Below are positions 35,351 through 47,641 of a stretch of 64,000 bases of DNA, piece by piece. The stretch is taken from contig JAGGNK010006448.1 of NCBI GenBank assembly GCA_017590115.1, forward strand, positions 7,240,099 through 7,304,098, in the 5' to 3' direction. The notes beneath the pieces were generated by a model. The model was not told the DNA's origin, made no database searches, and was given only the letters and a program-made list of their open reading frames with translations. The first letter of the stretch is position 1. The number at the start of each line of letters is the position of its first letter. The translations under genes were made by a program, and so were the position numbers. The DNA is from Montifringilla adamsi. Its lineage: Eukaryota; Chordata; Aves; Passeriformes; Passeridae.

Positions 35351-35520
35351 AGGTTGCAGAGACAGGTTGTAGGGTCTCCATCTCTAGAGATACACAAGTC
35401 CTGACTGGACCTGTTCCTGGTCACACCGCTGTGGCTCACCCTGCCTGAGCCACAGAGTGTGGACTTGTTTATCTAAGCAGATCCCTGCAAGCTTTGGTGG
35501 TTCTGTGATTCTGTGAAATG
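35351..35520 (+). mobile_element. CR1 LINE 3' end fragment
   Basis: AGGTTGCAG... then GGGTCTCCATCTCTAGAGAT, a section matching 'gaccctgcctgagc' of CR1, and the terminus TGGTTCTGTGATTCTGTGAA identify a severely 5'-truncated CR1 in plus orientation. Confidence 0.88.
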
Positions 35521-35583
35521 CTTTGGGAATCCAAATTCTGTTTGGGTTCAGAATTTTCATCACTTTAAACAATTCTCAGACAT

Positions 35584-35631
35584 TTTTGAGAACATTACTA
35601 TGTTTTGAGACATTAGTATGTCTCAAAACAT
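35584..35631. repeat. Direct plus inverted repeat cluster, 14-bp-arm hairpin
   Basis: ATGTTTTGAGACAT (35600-35613) and ATGTCTCAAAACAT (35618-35631) are perfect complements separated by TAGT. The preceding bases (about 35584-35602) are a near copy of the first arm plus loop, differing by one inserted base and one substitution, so the same motif occurs as two direct copies and one inverted copy within 48 bases. Confidence 0.93.
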
Positions 35632-36067
35632 TATAATTAGCATGTAATTGGTCTTATTCAAAGTCATATACCATGGTATTGTTTTTACTGTGGAGAGAAA
35701 TGTAAACAATACTTTAATTATCTTAAAACATAGTGTAAAATCTCTTCAATACCATGTTAAAATAACCCAATTCATACTAAACAAGTCATGTGATGATAGC
35801 TTAGAAGAATCTTAGTATATTAAGAAGCTCATTTAATGACAACTATTATAACCACATGCTCCTTTTTAAATGTATTATTATTCAATCTTACAGGCCTCTA
35901 GACCAATCTTTGATTAATTTGTAATATTTATGCATTGTTTGGAGTAAAGCAGACAGTGATTCTGTTACAATTTAAACTAATGACCTAATCCACTTTTGAA
36001 AGGGACCTTTTTAGGATGAAAATGTGGGACACTAATTCTGTTTTACTTAATATTTCTTATTCCAATC
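35632..36067. other. AT-rich filler between hairpin and LTR
   Basis: I see nothing gene-like here. Confidence 0.5.
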
Positions 36068-36702
36068 TGTGACGGTTTGACACCGTCCAGCAACTAAGCA
36101 CTGCACAGCCACTTGCTCATTCCTTGTCCCAACAGGATGGGGGCAAGAAAGTTGGAAAGATAAAAGTGAAAAAAACGGTGGGCTGACAGAACAGTTTAAT
36201 TATTGAAATTAGATATATAGTTATTAAAAATAATAACAACAATAATAATGGTTATGATTATAATGATAACAATAGTACATTTTAATGAAAACAAAAATAA
36301 AAAAGGGAAACAAATAAACCTCCAGGAAAGCAAGTGATGCTAATGAAAACCATCCTCACCACCTCCCAATGATGCACAGCTGGTCCCTGAGCAGTGGGCC
36401 TCCCTGTCCAACTTGCCTTTGATTATGCCTTCCAGCTTGGCATTGTATGGTATGGAATATGCCTCTGGAGAGTTTGGGTCATCTTTCCTGGCTGTGCTCC
36501 CTCCCAGCTTCTCGTGCTTCCCCAGACTTCTCACTGTTGCAGTGATGTGAGAGGAAGAAAAGGCCTTGTCTCTGTGTAAGTACTGCTCAGCAATAATGAA
36601 AACATCCCTGTGTTATCAGCACAGTTTCTGCACAAACCCAAAACACACGCCTGTACTAGCTACTGTGAAAAAATTATCTCCATTCCAGTCAAAACCAGTA
36701 AA
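36068..36702 (-). mobile_element. Solo LTR of an avian endogenous retrovirus, same family as 32741-33246
   Basis: On the plus strand it starts TGTGACGGTTTGACACCGTC, continues with the AACAGTTTAATTATTGAAAT section and an ATA/ATAATAAC low-complexity stretch (36220-36300), then GGTATGGAATATGCCTCTGG, an AAGGCCTTGTCTCTGTGTAA section, and ends near AAAACCAGTA. This is the reverse complement of the LTR family seen at 32741. It is longer and better preserved than that copy. No internal proviral genes adjoin it. Its low-coordinate end contains a small inverted repeat, GACGGT/ACCGTC (36071-36087). Confidence 0.85.
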
Positions 36703-39700
36703 AAAGTGTGCAAAACAGATAATCAAATCCACTGAGACATCAGTTTATGCTCTTTAAAAAACTGCCTGCACTTCTGTATATAATTTAGGAAATGCACTTT
36801 ATTGCTAAGGCCATCTTAAGGAAAGTATTTTGATAATCAAAGTTTGCAACTTTCAAAGCACTGGACATTTTGAGTGAACTTCGAGCTAAAACATGGACCA
36901 AAGAATAAATATTTATAGAACCTAATTTGAAGATCACAGGTCTTCTGCCTGAAGTTCAGTTCTAATTCTAAAATACTCAAGTAATTGTATTTTCTAAACC
37001 ACAAAACAAGTAAACATTGAAATTCAAGGGACTGATGTCAGTACATTGGTTATCAAAGTATCAATCATCTTTTACAACCAGGCAGCATAAACACAGATTA
37101 TTCTTTGAATAATCATTAAAGCTCAAACAAATCACTGAAGCTCAAACAAATATATTTAATTCGTTAATTTAATTTATTTAATAAATTTTATTATTTAATT
37201 TAATGTAATTTTATTTATTTATTTAATTCAAATGCACTACATTATTCTATTCAAACAACAGAGTTAGAATCAGTGAATCTCTATTGACTCTTTATTGGAA
37301 ATATACAGTGTATTTTTCTATACTAGCAATGCTGCCACATTTTGTTTTCAAACTTTTACATTAACCATTTTTATGTTTCAGTTAACTTTTTTATTCTTTT
37401 GACACTGTTAACATTATGCTAATTCTTTCATTTCCTATAAATATGAATTGCATTTCCTAGCTGCAAGCTTTTAACTGCATCTTTTTTTAATTGTGGAAGT
37501 ATCAACTGTTTATGAGCTTGAACATTAATGTACTCATTTCTTATTTATACAGATAGCAAATAAATTATAATAAATAACAATGAATTTTTGATTGCAGATC
37601 AAAATAATGCAATGTGAGTAACTAAAATTATATGTAGAGAGTATTGTCCACATAGATGTGTTCATATGATTGCAAAGATTAAGAGTGTGTTAACTATATG
37701 TTGTCTGGCTGCTGTCCAGTTTTGTCACTTTTACCCAGGTGACATTGATTGAGATTTGACTGCTAAAACCTCGTTAAGACTAATATTGAGATAAACAGGA
37801 AAAACACCCATTGATTTCTACCAAAGCTTTTGTTGACCCTACAGAGTTATTAGAAATAAATCCATATATTGGGTTTTTTTTTAATAGAAAATTGTTTATA
37901 AACAAGAATTGACCAAGGAGTGTTAAGTAATATGTTACCATTGAACATGCTCACTCCTTTCCCAGTACTAGCTTGCAATTTTAATTTCTTTTTCATCTTT
38001 TATTCTCTGACACTTGACCCACGAAGGAAGGAAAAAAACCCAGCAAAACATTGAGACCCAATGTTTTGAATATTAAGAGATTCTCATAGCATATAAAACT
38101 TGTTTTTTCATTCATTTTTAGTTATTACCCTGCATCATAGAGATAAGATATGGAGGAGCCGTTTCAAAGTACAGATCAGTAAGATACAAATGTAAATTCT
38201 GCAAAAATCTGTTCATTAGCAGAAAGAGCACTGATCAAGCTGCAGAAGTCTGATGGCATGATGGCAGATCCTCAGCATGAAGCTGCTGGATCTAGGAGTA
38301 TGGTTGACTTGAGAGTCAGGTGGTGGCACAAAGCAAAGGTATCTCCTGGTTGTAAACATGATTCCATGATACAGTTTAATCAAGCAAAAATGGGCATCTG
38401 GTAGGAACTACAACAATAATAGATATTATTCATATTTTACAATTTATATGAAAATTTTTTTACAATTAATTTTGCATAATATTTTGCACACCGCCACAGA
38501 AAACAGCACTTGTCATTCATAATCTATAATTCCTTTGTAACTGCATTAGAACTTAAGTGAAAAGAAAATTATTCAACAGGAAAATAAAAAACTATAAGAA
38601 GAATTTAGATGATTTTAAAAATCATGATGCTCATTATATTTCCTTTTTTAATATACATACACACTGATAATAAACAATCATAGTATTATGACTCATTTTT
38701 AAATGTTTGTATTTGGGGTTGGAAGGGTAGAAACTCAACAAAGAAATATTTTCATTCTGTATTCATTCTGAAAGTATTAGAGAGCATAGAAAATATATTT
38801 AAAAGTGTTAAAATATCCTGGTCTTCTTTGAAGTATTTGTCAAAATGGAAAGTTTCAGAGTCTTTCTTATGCAAAATAGTGTACTTAAACTCAAATGAAA
38901 ACTGAACTTTCAGCGAAGGCAGGCAAGACTGCCTCAGATTTATAGCCCAACACCACCCTCTCCTGGTAGTACATCTCAAATAAAATGCCGTCAGTGGACC
39001 ATCTGAAAATTGTAAGAGTGTTTTTTTATTGATTTCAAATTACTGAGATCATTTTTACTAATTCAAACTGCATTTTTACTTACTGGAGAAGGAAATTTTT
39101 TCCTCGTGTTGAGAACTGTAGTCCACTAAACTAAAATCTTCTGGTTTTACTAGTTTTCTAGTTTTAGCCCAATGAATACAAGGTATTTTATTTTAGGTAC
39201 AATTAAAAGTATGTACAAACTTCTCCAGCCTTTAGACTGTTCACAGCCCATATGTAGTTAACACTGTTATAATTTAATCACTTAGAAAACCATTATTTAT
39301 TCCCTCTATTGATTAATCTAGATTTCAAATAGTTATGGGGACAAGTATCATCAAAGAAAAAATCATAAATTTATTACTGTTCAAAAGTAATGTGAAAAAA
39401 CTGATGAAAATAGCACTTGAAATACTGGGAAGAGCAGTAAATAATGAAGTAATGTATTTAGATAACCTATTTGGTTTATTTATTGGTGAAGAATAGCAGC
39501 TTTTCCTTCCCTCTACATACCTGCGAGTTCTTTGGAACAGCTTGTTTTGCATCTATATGTTTCCTATCGTAATCAGTGTCAAATCCTGACTGGGTCTACT
39601 GGCAAAATTCCAACAGCTATCTGAAGAAGTGTATTGCTCCTGTAAAAGCAGCAGTCTATGCTGTCATGCAACCCCAAGAGAAAAGAAGTCTTAAAGGTCA

Positions 39701-39997
39701 TATGGAATCAATTCCTGTTAACATCTTAATTATTAGCGATCCCAAAAGTAATAAGCATGTGAGTGTGTAAATTAAAAATTGATGACCCCTGACATGAATT
39801 AGTTTTCAGGGGTCAACATCTTTTCCATAGCAAATAGATGTTTGATTTCAAAGCTCAACCTATCTTAAGAGTGGGAAATTTATATCTTTAAACACTGCTT
39901 CATCCTAAACCATATCCCAGAAATTAATGTATTTCATTCTTTCAATATAACAATAATCTATGAAACATGATAAACCACTGGTTATGGGAAAGTTTCA
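36703..39997. other. Gene-free AT-rich stretch
   Basis: This stretch contains a 19-bp tandem duplication and a TTTAATT-rich simple tract (37112-37235), with otherwise unique-looking AT-rich sequence. No frame above 75 codons shows a domain. Confidence 0.55.
37112..37149 (+). repeat. 19-bp tandem duplication
   Basis: Two adjacent 19-base copies (ATCATTAAAGCTCAAACAA and ATCACTGAAGCTCAAACAA) differ at two positions and are followed by a TTTAATT/TTTATT-rich tract to about 37235. Confidence 0.92.
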
Positions 39998-40126
39998 CAG
40001 AACAATGGAATGCTTTGGGTTGGAGGGGACATTAAAATCATCTAGTTCCACCCCTTTGCTGTAAGCAAGGACACCCTCCAGTTGAACAGGTTGTTTAATG
40101 TCCCATTCAACCTGGCCTTGAAAAAT
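39998..40126 (-). mobile_element. CR1 LINE 3' end fragment
   Basis: The plus-strand text is the reverse-complement CR1 terminus: TTGGGTTGGAGGGGACATTA, ATCATCTAGTTCCACCCC, then a CATTCAACCTGGCCTTGAA section, where it is truncated. Confidence 0.9.
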
Positions 40127-43100
40127 AAACTGTCATTATCTACTTTTAAATAACTATGAAATCTTAAATCATTGAAATGTTGTGAAAAGCTGGGAAAGGA
40201 CATGAAATACTGCAACAGAACAAATTATAAAATACAACTTGGCTGTTTAAATATAAAGTTCAGAGTTATAACCTTTCAATTGCATTATTTTACCATCCAG
40301 TAAGAAAGACATTGTGAAATACAAGCTTATCTTATGTTTTTTGTTATTTAATGTTTTTCAAACAGTTTTTATTTCATTATATTTTAAATGGTTTCAAACT
40401 TTTTTGAGTTATTAGCCTTTGATGACCTGCTAGACCTTCTCTTTTACTATGACAGATAACAGTGCTAGGTAAATACAGCTGTAGACTACAGTATGTTCAT
40501 TATGGTTTAAATGTTACTTCTTTATTTTAAATATCCTATTTTACTCATGTGCTGTAGTAGCATACTGAATAATCTGTGTTCAAGGTAATTCAACAAGAAT
40601 TTTCCATCCCTTTTCCTTTTTATAGCTGACTGTTTTGTATATTTTCTTATATTTTCTAGAAATTAATCAAGGACACTACATATTTTAATTTGTTGTAATA
40701 ATCTGTGCACATATTAAAGTACTTGAAAGCCAAAACCTTACATAAAGAGATCATATATGAAACAGGATTATTTTATTTCCATTAATGAACTTGTATCCAA
40801 TTTATGATGTGGGTGAACAGAAAATAATTTTTGTTCTTTTAGTGAGTATTTAGATGAGCTGGGTGTTCTCAGACTAAAACACACAGAAGATATTTAATTA
40901 GATGGTACCTATCCTAAGACATTTGTTTTCCTCATGACTCTACCTTTTTTTCTCCTTTGGGATTCAGAATTTTGAGTCCCCAAGAATTGGGGGTTTTTTT
41001 ATCTGACTATAACATGATCCTGTCTATGATGTAGTAGCTGAGTATCTTAATTCAAACCACAAATTTTTCTATTTCTGTGCTTCTACTTCTGGGAAAAGTA
41101 TTGAGAATTATAATAAGCATGACAGAGATCTCAATTTATTCATCTTACAATATGGCTGATGATCCAACCAGGTGATGATCTTGAGGACTACATGATGTCT
41201 TTCATTCTTACCTTGTTACTTTTTGCAATCTTGAAAACTATTTGCTCAATATGTGAAAAAAATTGCTTTTCAGAGAAATGCTAAATAGAAGCAGAATCTT
41301 TCAAATTATTCAGCATCCATAAGTTTATCTTGTCTGATTTTAGAAGCACATATATATTTTTCCAAGGGATATTTTCACCCTGGAATTCTTGCAGATATCA
41401 TAATTTATCTTCTCACATTGATTTACAATTTTCATCATGGTGTCAGGGCTTTGAGAGTGCCATTAAACTTCAGTGGGGCCAGTAAAGGCCAGCCTCACCT
41501 GGAAAACCCTGACAATGGACCCAGAAGCTCTATTTCAGCTTAGACCTGGGCATTCATTTCCTCTGACCAGCTCTGTCCCCTGATGTTCCTGACTTGCTGA
41601 TGGAAGTCTTGGGTTGACTTCAGCTGTGAATTTTCACTTTGTGTTTTCATAAGGATCTTTGGACAGTTAGGGAAACCTGTTGCTGACACCAGACCTGCAC
41701 TGGTCTCTCTGTTTTGTTGCTCTGGGGCTGCAACCCCTCAGTAAGGGCAGGGTCTGCACTGGGATTTTCCTGGCTCCATGCTCCTTCTCCTGGGAAGCAG
41801 ACTCCTTCCTTCTGCTCCCTGGCAGATGTCATCAGGTCATTTAGCCAGCTGGCAAAAATAGGTTTGAAACTAGCAAAGAGAACAAAGCAATAATATGAAA
41901 GATGAGTAAAAGACACCATCCATAGTACCATTGGCTGCAATACAGATGTGCAAACGAGTGAGAAAAGAGCAAAGAGTTACAAGTGCATTTGCAAGCATGC
42001 AAGAGTAATCCTAACTGAATCCTAAAGAAAGGAATAAGGAACCATCAACAGGAAGGTTATACCTTGACAAAGAACTCCAGAGACTGAAAATAGCAATACC
42101 CTCCCAAATGCAACCTAAATAAAGCCACCAGCCTTAGGACTCTAAGAAGCCAGGGAAGGGTGAGCTTAAGAGCAGGAAGATGGGATATAAAAGAATTGTG
42201 TGTACAACAGTTTAACTGCATCATTATTTCTTATTCTTCCACAACATTTAGATGCAGAGTAAAACTGATTAGACTCTTAAAATCTTATTTATGTTAACAA
42301 TAAATTCTTGATTGTACTTTTCTGAAAGGTGTGCTTCCAACTTCTCTATAAACCAGACTTTTACTGCAACACCAGAGCTGGTCCTGTTGATTACATTAAT
42401 TCACATGTCTACCCAGTATATCCTTTGTGGGCTCCAGATGCTTTCCAAAAGCTGCAACTCTCTTATAATTTGACCATCACAACTGTAAAACCCTTCTGAA
42501 TTATTCCAACAGGCTAAGTTGTCTCATAAGACATTAAAAGTTTGTGTTGAGGTAACTAAATTGAATCACAGCTCTCCACTGAATATTGAAATGGGTCAAG
42601 AAAATACATTTTAGTGTTTTAAACACTGAACTGAATTTCAGCCAGAAAAAAACTGCTTAGTTTGTCTCTATTATGACAATACAGAAAATTCACACTTTTA
42701 CTGTTACTATTTACTTTTACAATTACGAAATGCATTTTAACATTGTCACCTTAGTTTTATAGACATTTTATAAAGACATTTATAAGCAAATATAAGATAA
42801 TTAAGTGCATGTTTAAATGTGATGAAAAGGTTTTCAATGTAGCATGTGATAAAATTTGATGATGTCAACAAGAGACAATGCTAAGCATTTACACATTTAT
42901 TTATATATTTCCATGTATATAAGTTATTTGGAAGTATATTCTATATAAAAGTAGTTAGTATGAATGTATTCTGCTAACAAGTTATAAATAAGCCATATAT
43001 AAAATTTCAATACTGTATTTTATTTCAGTAAATACAGCAATCTGTATCAATTTTTTTTTACCCACCCCCCAGGACATATAGAAATCCTACTTTCTCTTTT

Positions 43101-43431
43101 CCCCAATTAGCATAACTTTTTCCTTTCACAATTGCTTTATCGTGCTCTTATATTTTCTTCCCATCATCTTGTTCCATTACTGATTGCATGTCTCATCAGT
43201 AATTTTGCAATTATCTTAAATTATGTCCCTAGTAATTCTTTAAATTATTTTGACTCACATACCTTAATTAATGGTATTCAAATGAATGTTTGAATTTAAA
43301 TCTGTCTTTCATTCCTTTCTAGTCACTAGCTAGCTCAGGAATTCATTTGCAGTCCAAAATTACGAATTTGTCACGGAAATAGCACTTGCAGAAGGAATTA
43401 TGGTTAATGTATTTAAAAAGTTATCCATTTC

Positions 43432-43444
43432 TGCCCTCTAGTGG
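43432..43444 (-). promoter_or_regulatory. CTCF-type binding motif, full consensus
   Basis: TGCCCTCTAGTGG on the plus strand is CCACTAGAGGGCA on the minus strand, which fits every position of the CTCF core CCASYAGRKGGCR. CTCF sites anchor chromatin loops, and orientation matters. Occupancy is not knowable from sequence. Confidence 0.55.
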
Positions 43445-43807
43445 TCATGTCGTTTCTCAGGCATCTCTTCAGAGGACAAGAACTCCACAACTCAACAGAG
43501 AAATAAAATAATTCTTGATTTTAGCTCATTTCATCCTAGTTTACTGTACTCAGTAAACTTTTTTGTAGAAAATGGTTTTGTGCAATTCCTTTAGATTCAT
43601 GCTTCCATGCTTTCAAAATAAATTAAATATTTTGTAAACAATCAAATAAGGTGATTTTTCCATGTCCAGTACAGTATAAGGTAGCTTTTCAATTATGTTG
43701 CCCTGCAGTTTCACTAAATCCATTTAAGATATTTTCACTTTTGAAGCACTGATACATGACAGGTCATACCCAAACTCATTCAGGGCAATTTGCTTGAAAT
43801 TCCAATT

Positions 43808-43841
43808 CTTTTTTTTTCTTTTTTTCTTTTTTTTTTTTTTT
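43808..43841. repeat. T-rich low-complexity tract
   Basis: T runs are interrupted only by single C bases. No retroposon body is recognisable on the minus strand before it. Confidence 0.9.
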
Positions 43842-44373
43842 AATAAACTGTAAAAGATAAGAAAAGGAGGGAGAAAAATAAAATTAATTTTAGAAATCAA
43901 CACACAACAAAAAATTGTGCTATAATAATTATTTTATTTCAATAAATCTGAGAACTGTGTTTTAAAAGGTAAACCAGTATAATTTCTTCCTTATACAAAA
44001 ACAATTCCAAGATATGACCTTAACATTAGTGAGATTCTTCCCTACCTGCAGAGATAGACTTTTGCTTCTAGGCTTGCTGTCAAGGAAAAAGACTCACTTC
44101 CTGGCTGGCAGCCAAGTCTAAAAATCCTCTTTTGGCCCTAGGAAGTTTTCTTTCTCTACACCACTGAGACCTGTCTGACAGTTTGTTAATCCTCTCAACA
44201 TCTCAGCTGAGGTGCAGGTGGAAGCCTCATCTGCTTCATGTCTGTTAATTCTGTCTGCTCCGGACTGCTGACTCTTCTTGAACCTTCTCTCAAAGTTCAG
44301 TTGCTCTCAGTAGACAGTGCCAGCCCCCTCCATTTGGTGCATTTCACCTGACTTTCCCTTGCTCTTTGGAGGA

Positions 44374-44630
44374 GCACAGAATTATAATTCCAGTTCAAAG
44401 GGAGCCCTAGAGACATCAGTCCTAGATCAGTAAAAGGAGGACATATTTCAAACCTCAAAGTTGTTGTATAGGGATCTGTCCTTCCACCCTTTCAAATTCT
44501 TCAGGGATGAAGAATTCACAGCCTCTCTAGGCAGTCTGTTCCAGTGTTTGATCAGTCTCATTGAAAAGACTTCTTGCTTTTTCTTGCTGTCTTATCGTTT
44601 AATACTCTGGAGTAGTCCTGAGAACAAAAA
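44374..44630 (-). mobile_element. CR1 3' fragment (part of a possible inverted CR1)
   Basis: Plus-strand order: an ACAGAATTATAATTCCAG-like terminus, then 'caaagttgttgtataggga', 'ctctaggcagtctgttccag' and 'aagacttcttgctttttctt'. These are decayed reverse-complement CR1 3' sequences. The limit near 44630 is approximate. Confidence 0.72.
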
Positions 44631-44654
44631 GACTGGCACATGATACCAGCTCTT

Positions 44655-44905
44655 CAATCAGTCAGTGACTTGTCACTATTGGTATTCCCCAGGGCTCAGT
44701 ATTGGTGCCTGTCTTGTTTAACATATTTAATGATGATTTGGATGAGGGGATTGAATGCACTCTCGGTCAGTTCACAGATGACACCAGGTTAGATTTGATT
44801 TGCTTGAGGGTAGGAAGGCTTTGCACAGGGATCTTGACAGGCTGGATTGATGGGCCAAGGACTACAGCATGAGGTTCAGTAAGGCAAAATGCCACTGTTC
44901 TGTAC
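44655..44905 (+). mobile_element. CR1 reverse-transcriptase fragment in opposite orientation
   Basis: Translating the plus strand from about 44680 gives a PQGSVL block, [15 protein letters not shown] and then QFTDDTRLD. These are CR1 RT palm motifs with FTDD at the catalytic site. A section matching 'aggctggattgatgggccaaggac' and 'catgaggttcagtaaggcaaa' follows. It lies head to head with the minus-strand CR1 3' piece at 44374-44630. It is too short to be active. Confidence 0.85.
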
Positions 44906-47331
44906 ACTCAGAACCCTATGCTCATCCTTGGTATGCTCAGCATTTACTTTGGTGGTGTCATTAATGATCACATGGATGAGCAGCAAGAAGCACTTGCCCA
45001 AGGCCTCACTGATTTCTCCACAAATCCTGGATGCAAGACCAAAAACAAACAGCAAAACCTCCCAGGCAGCTCAGGTAGTGAGAAAATGGTACCTTCACTA
45101 CTATCCCATCCTCATCCTGCAGCAAGAAGTTTCTAAACAGCACCACAGACTGCCCTGTCTTTGTGTCATATCACACTTGGTTTCCTGATATCTTTCCTTG
45201 TGGAAGTTGCTCCTGCTTATCCATTACCAGGTCTTAGCTCTTCTTCTGTATAAGTGTATCTGCAAGAGGAGAAAACTTTTGTCTTGTTGCCTGAAAAGCC
45301 AGTCTTTCAGCCTACCCCAACCTTGTTGTCTCCAAGCTTTGCTGATTCAAGCACAGTCTTAGCTCTCCCCTCCTAGCAAGGTTGAGGCTGATGGACTTCC
45401 AGGGCCTCTACAAAAAACTCATCAGTCTTCTTGCTGCTGAGTCCTGCTCTGATTTTTTGAATATTATCTATCCCTTACTGTAGCCTTTTCAGTAAGTGAC
45501 TCATGCCTAACTGAAGTTTACCTGCATGAGGATCGGCGTACACAACTAACCACCTCAGCCCTGGGAAGGCATCCATTGTTCCTTGCAACCTGGCACTGGG
45601 AAACTGTCCTCTTGCAGGACTCTTAGTAGGGTAAATCCTCCTATCTACCCTTGATGTTTGCTGGACAGTGCTAGCCAGGACTGTGTCTTATGGTGCATTA
45701 TTGCTATGGTTGTGCCAAATTTGGCAGTCTTAATCTGTGTCAAGCAGTGTCTTCAGGACTGCTGCCCTCACAAGATGACTGTCAAATCCCCTTTTTGCTG
45801 CCCATGGTTGTTGCCATTGCTAGCAAAAATTAAATAAACACTCCACGGTTGTATAAGAGCTCCCCATGCAGAAAGAACTTGAAGGTATAGGTCCTCCTTA
45901 ATCAGGGAATTCTATCTCTCCAAATAATCACTGTCCAAAATGTACAGTTCTTTTTTGCCAGCCCTGTTTGGCTTTCTCAGTATGATGATGTTGAGGAAGG
46001 TGAAAGGACAAAACCACCTTATTGTGCAACAGTCACCTCAGCTTCTTGCAACCTGTGTTTGTATGCAACCATATTTGTATGACACTATGTATATTATATT
46101 ACTCTAAAAAGGCAACAGACAAGAAATCTCCCAGGTGAGAAACACAACAAAGTCTACAAAAATTCTGTTGAGAATAAAGATCAAAATGTGATAAAAAAGG
46201 AATACCTAGGAACCAGAAGGGATTACCTAAAACCAAACAGAGGAAAAAGGAACTGACTTTCCAGGCAGAAATCAAGCTAGGAACAAAGGACCAGTCTACA
46301 AGGACATAAGAGGCAAAAAATCCTTTTTGCATTACTCTTGTCTTCTCTGAGTTTACTTTTTAAAGTCACATGTCCTGTCATATACTAAAATACATTTTTT
46401 TTTAAAGCACAGTATTTTTTTTCTTTTTTTTTTTTTGATGGTGCTTACTAAAATTATGGCAGAACATTTTTGATAGATGTCTTTTAAATGTGTTGTCAAA
46501 TTAGGTTTTGTACCATAATTCTCATAGCATTTTGTATTAGTTCCAATGCAGAAGTCAGCTTCACCTGAACTTCTCAATCAGCTTCTGTCATATCTACATT
46601 TTTAGGAGACCTTCCCTGAGGAAATTGAGGCATTCCCATGTGGTGTCTCTATTCATTTAATACGTAAGATTTAGCACCTCCTTAATATTTGAGAGTAAGG
46701 ATTTTTGATGGCCTGCTCTGCTTTTTGGTAGTTAAATTTCTGTGATCTAACAGATCCTGGTACATGGCTCCTTGGTTTGCAGCTTGGCACATGTTTTGCT
46801 CATCTATATGTTGTCACAACTGTGTTTTCTTCTTCCAAGAGCTAACCACCATTCCTTATTCTGTCACTAGGATAGAGAAGGTGGTTTAAATCCTCTCAGC
46901 CCAGTCCAGTATTCCCTGCAATCTAGCACTAGGAAACCATGTTCTCTCACACAAATAATTGAGGCAGAGTAGTGAAGCAGTGGTGTGTCTGAAAACTACT
47001 GCAGCACTTCTGGAAAACTGTCAGCAGTTACTTACTGTTGATTTATATATGCAATATTTAACTATTTTTCATTCTTCACATTTTTATTACAGATACAGGA
47101 ATACAGTAAAGCATTGGCTTTTGTATGCACTCCAAGTAATATCACTTACTCCCTTCCCTTCCGTTCTTTAGCTGACTATATGACCAAAGGCCCCTCTCAG
47201 GAATTTGATGCAAGAGACAATGTAAGGATAATAGAAAGGATGTTTTAATATGTTGTTTTCTTAAAAAAAAAAAACCCTTACATTCCTGTAAATTTTATCT
47301 CAAACTATTTTTCATATTTGTATGATCCACA
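44906..47331. other. GC-richer block with a repeated segment, unclassified
   Basis: This block is sequence-complex compared with its surroundings but has no recognisable gene. Two related segments occur about 1.3 kb apart (45545-45612 and 46842-46945), so at least part is a dispersed or duplicated repeat that I cannot name. Overlapping frames at 44889-45188 are 72-99 codons without domains. Confidence 0.4.
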
Positions 47332-47615
47332 GTGTTACGTCAGGCACTGTTAAACTCCCCCCATCAGGGAATCAACCCGTTGTACTTTGTGTTTCATGGC
47401 CTTCCCCCACCCATAACAGATCAAGACTGCAACCATGTCTTTGGCCAGCAGAGATCTAACACATTCCAGTCAGGAGGGCTATCCTACCACAACTCCATAA
47501 CCACAATGAGATCAAAGCCCTGTGACCGCATACATACCTGCAGTTTCTCCTGTTTGCTCCCCATGCTGCCTGCATTCATGTACAGTGTAAGGTATGAGCT
47601 AAGAGGCAAAGGTAT
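47332..47615 (-). mobile_element. CR1 ORF2 endonuclease-domain fragment
   Basis: Read on the minus strand, 47575-47450 translates to a series close to the start of the CR1 endonuclease: a MNAGSMGSKQEKL block, a QGFDLIVVMELWWDS block and DWN. These match the family's N-terminal endonuclease features (N near the start, and E-x-WW). The piece lacks any RT or 3' end. The limits are approximate, and the sequence beyond 47440 towards 47332 is poorly matched. Confidence 0.72.
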
Positions 47616-47641
47616 GAGATCTAAATAATTCAATTTTAACT

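Larger units (their letters stand above)
40127..44373. other. Gene-free stretch with a CTCF-type site
   Basis: Positions 41440-41900 are GC-richer and may be an unclassified old repeat. A 97-codon frame on the minus strand (41647-41940) lies in it and has no recognisable domain. A full CTCF-type consensus lies at 43432-43444, and a T-rich tract at 43808-43841. Positions 44040-44373 are also GC-richer and unclassified. Confidence 0.5.

Noticed and set aside
36340..36757. Frames of 60-64 codons on both strands
   Set aside because: They fall inside or across the edge of a solo LTR, which normally encodes no protein in this family.
47332..47628. 98-codon plus-strand frame as a gene
   Set aside because: The minus strand reads as CR1 endonuclease, so the plus frame is its shadow.
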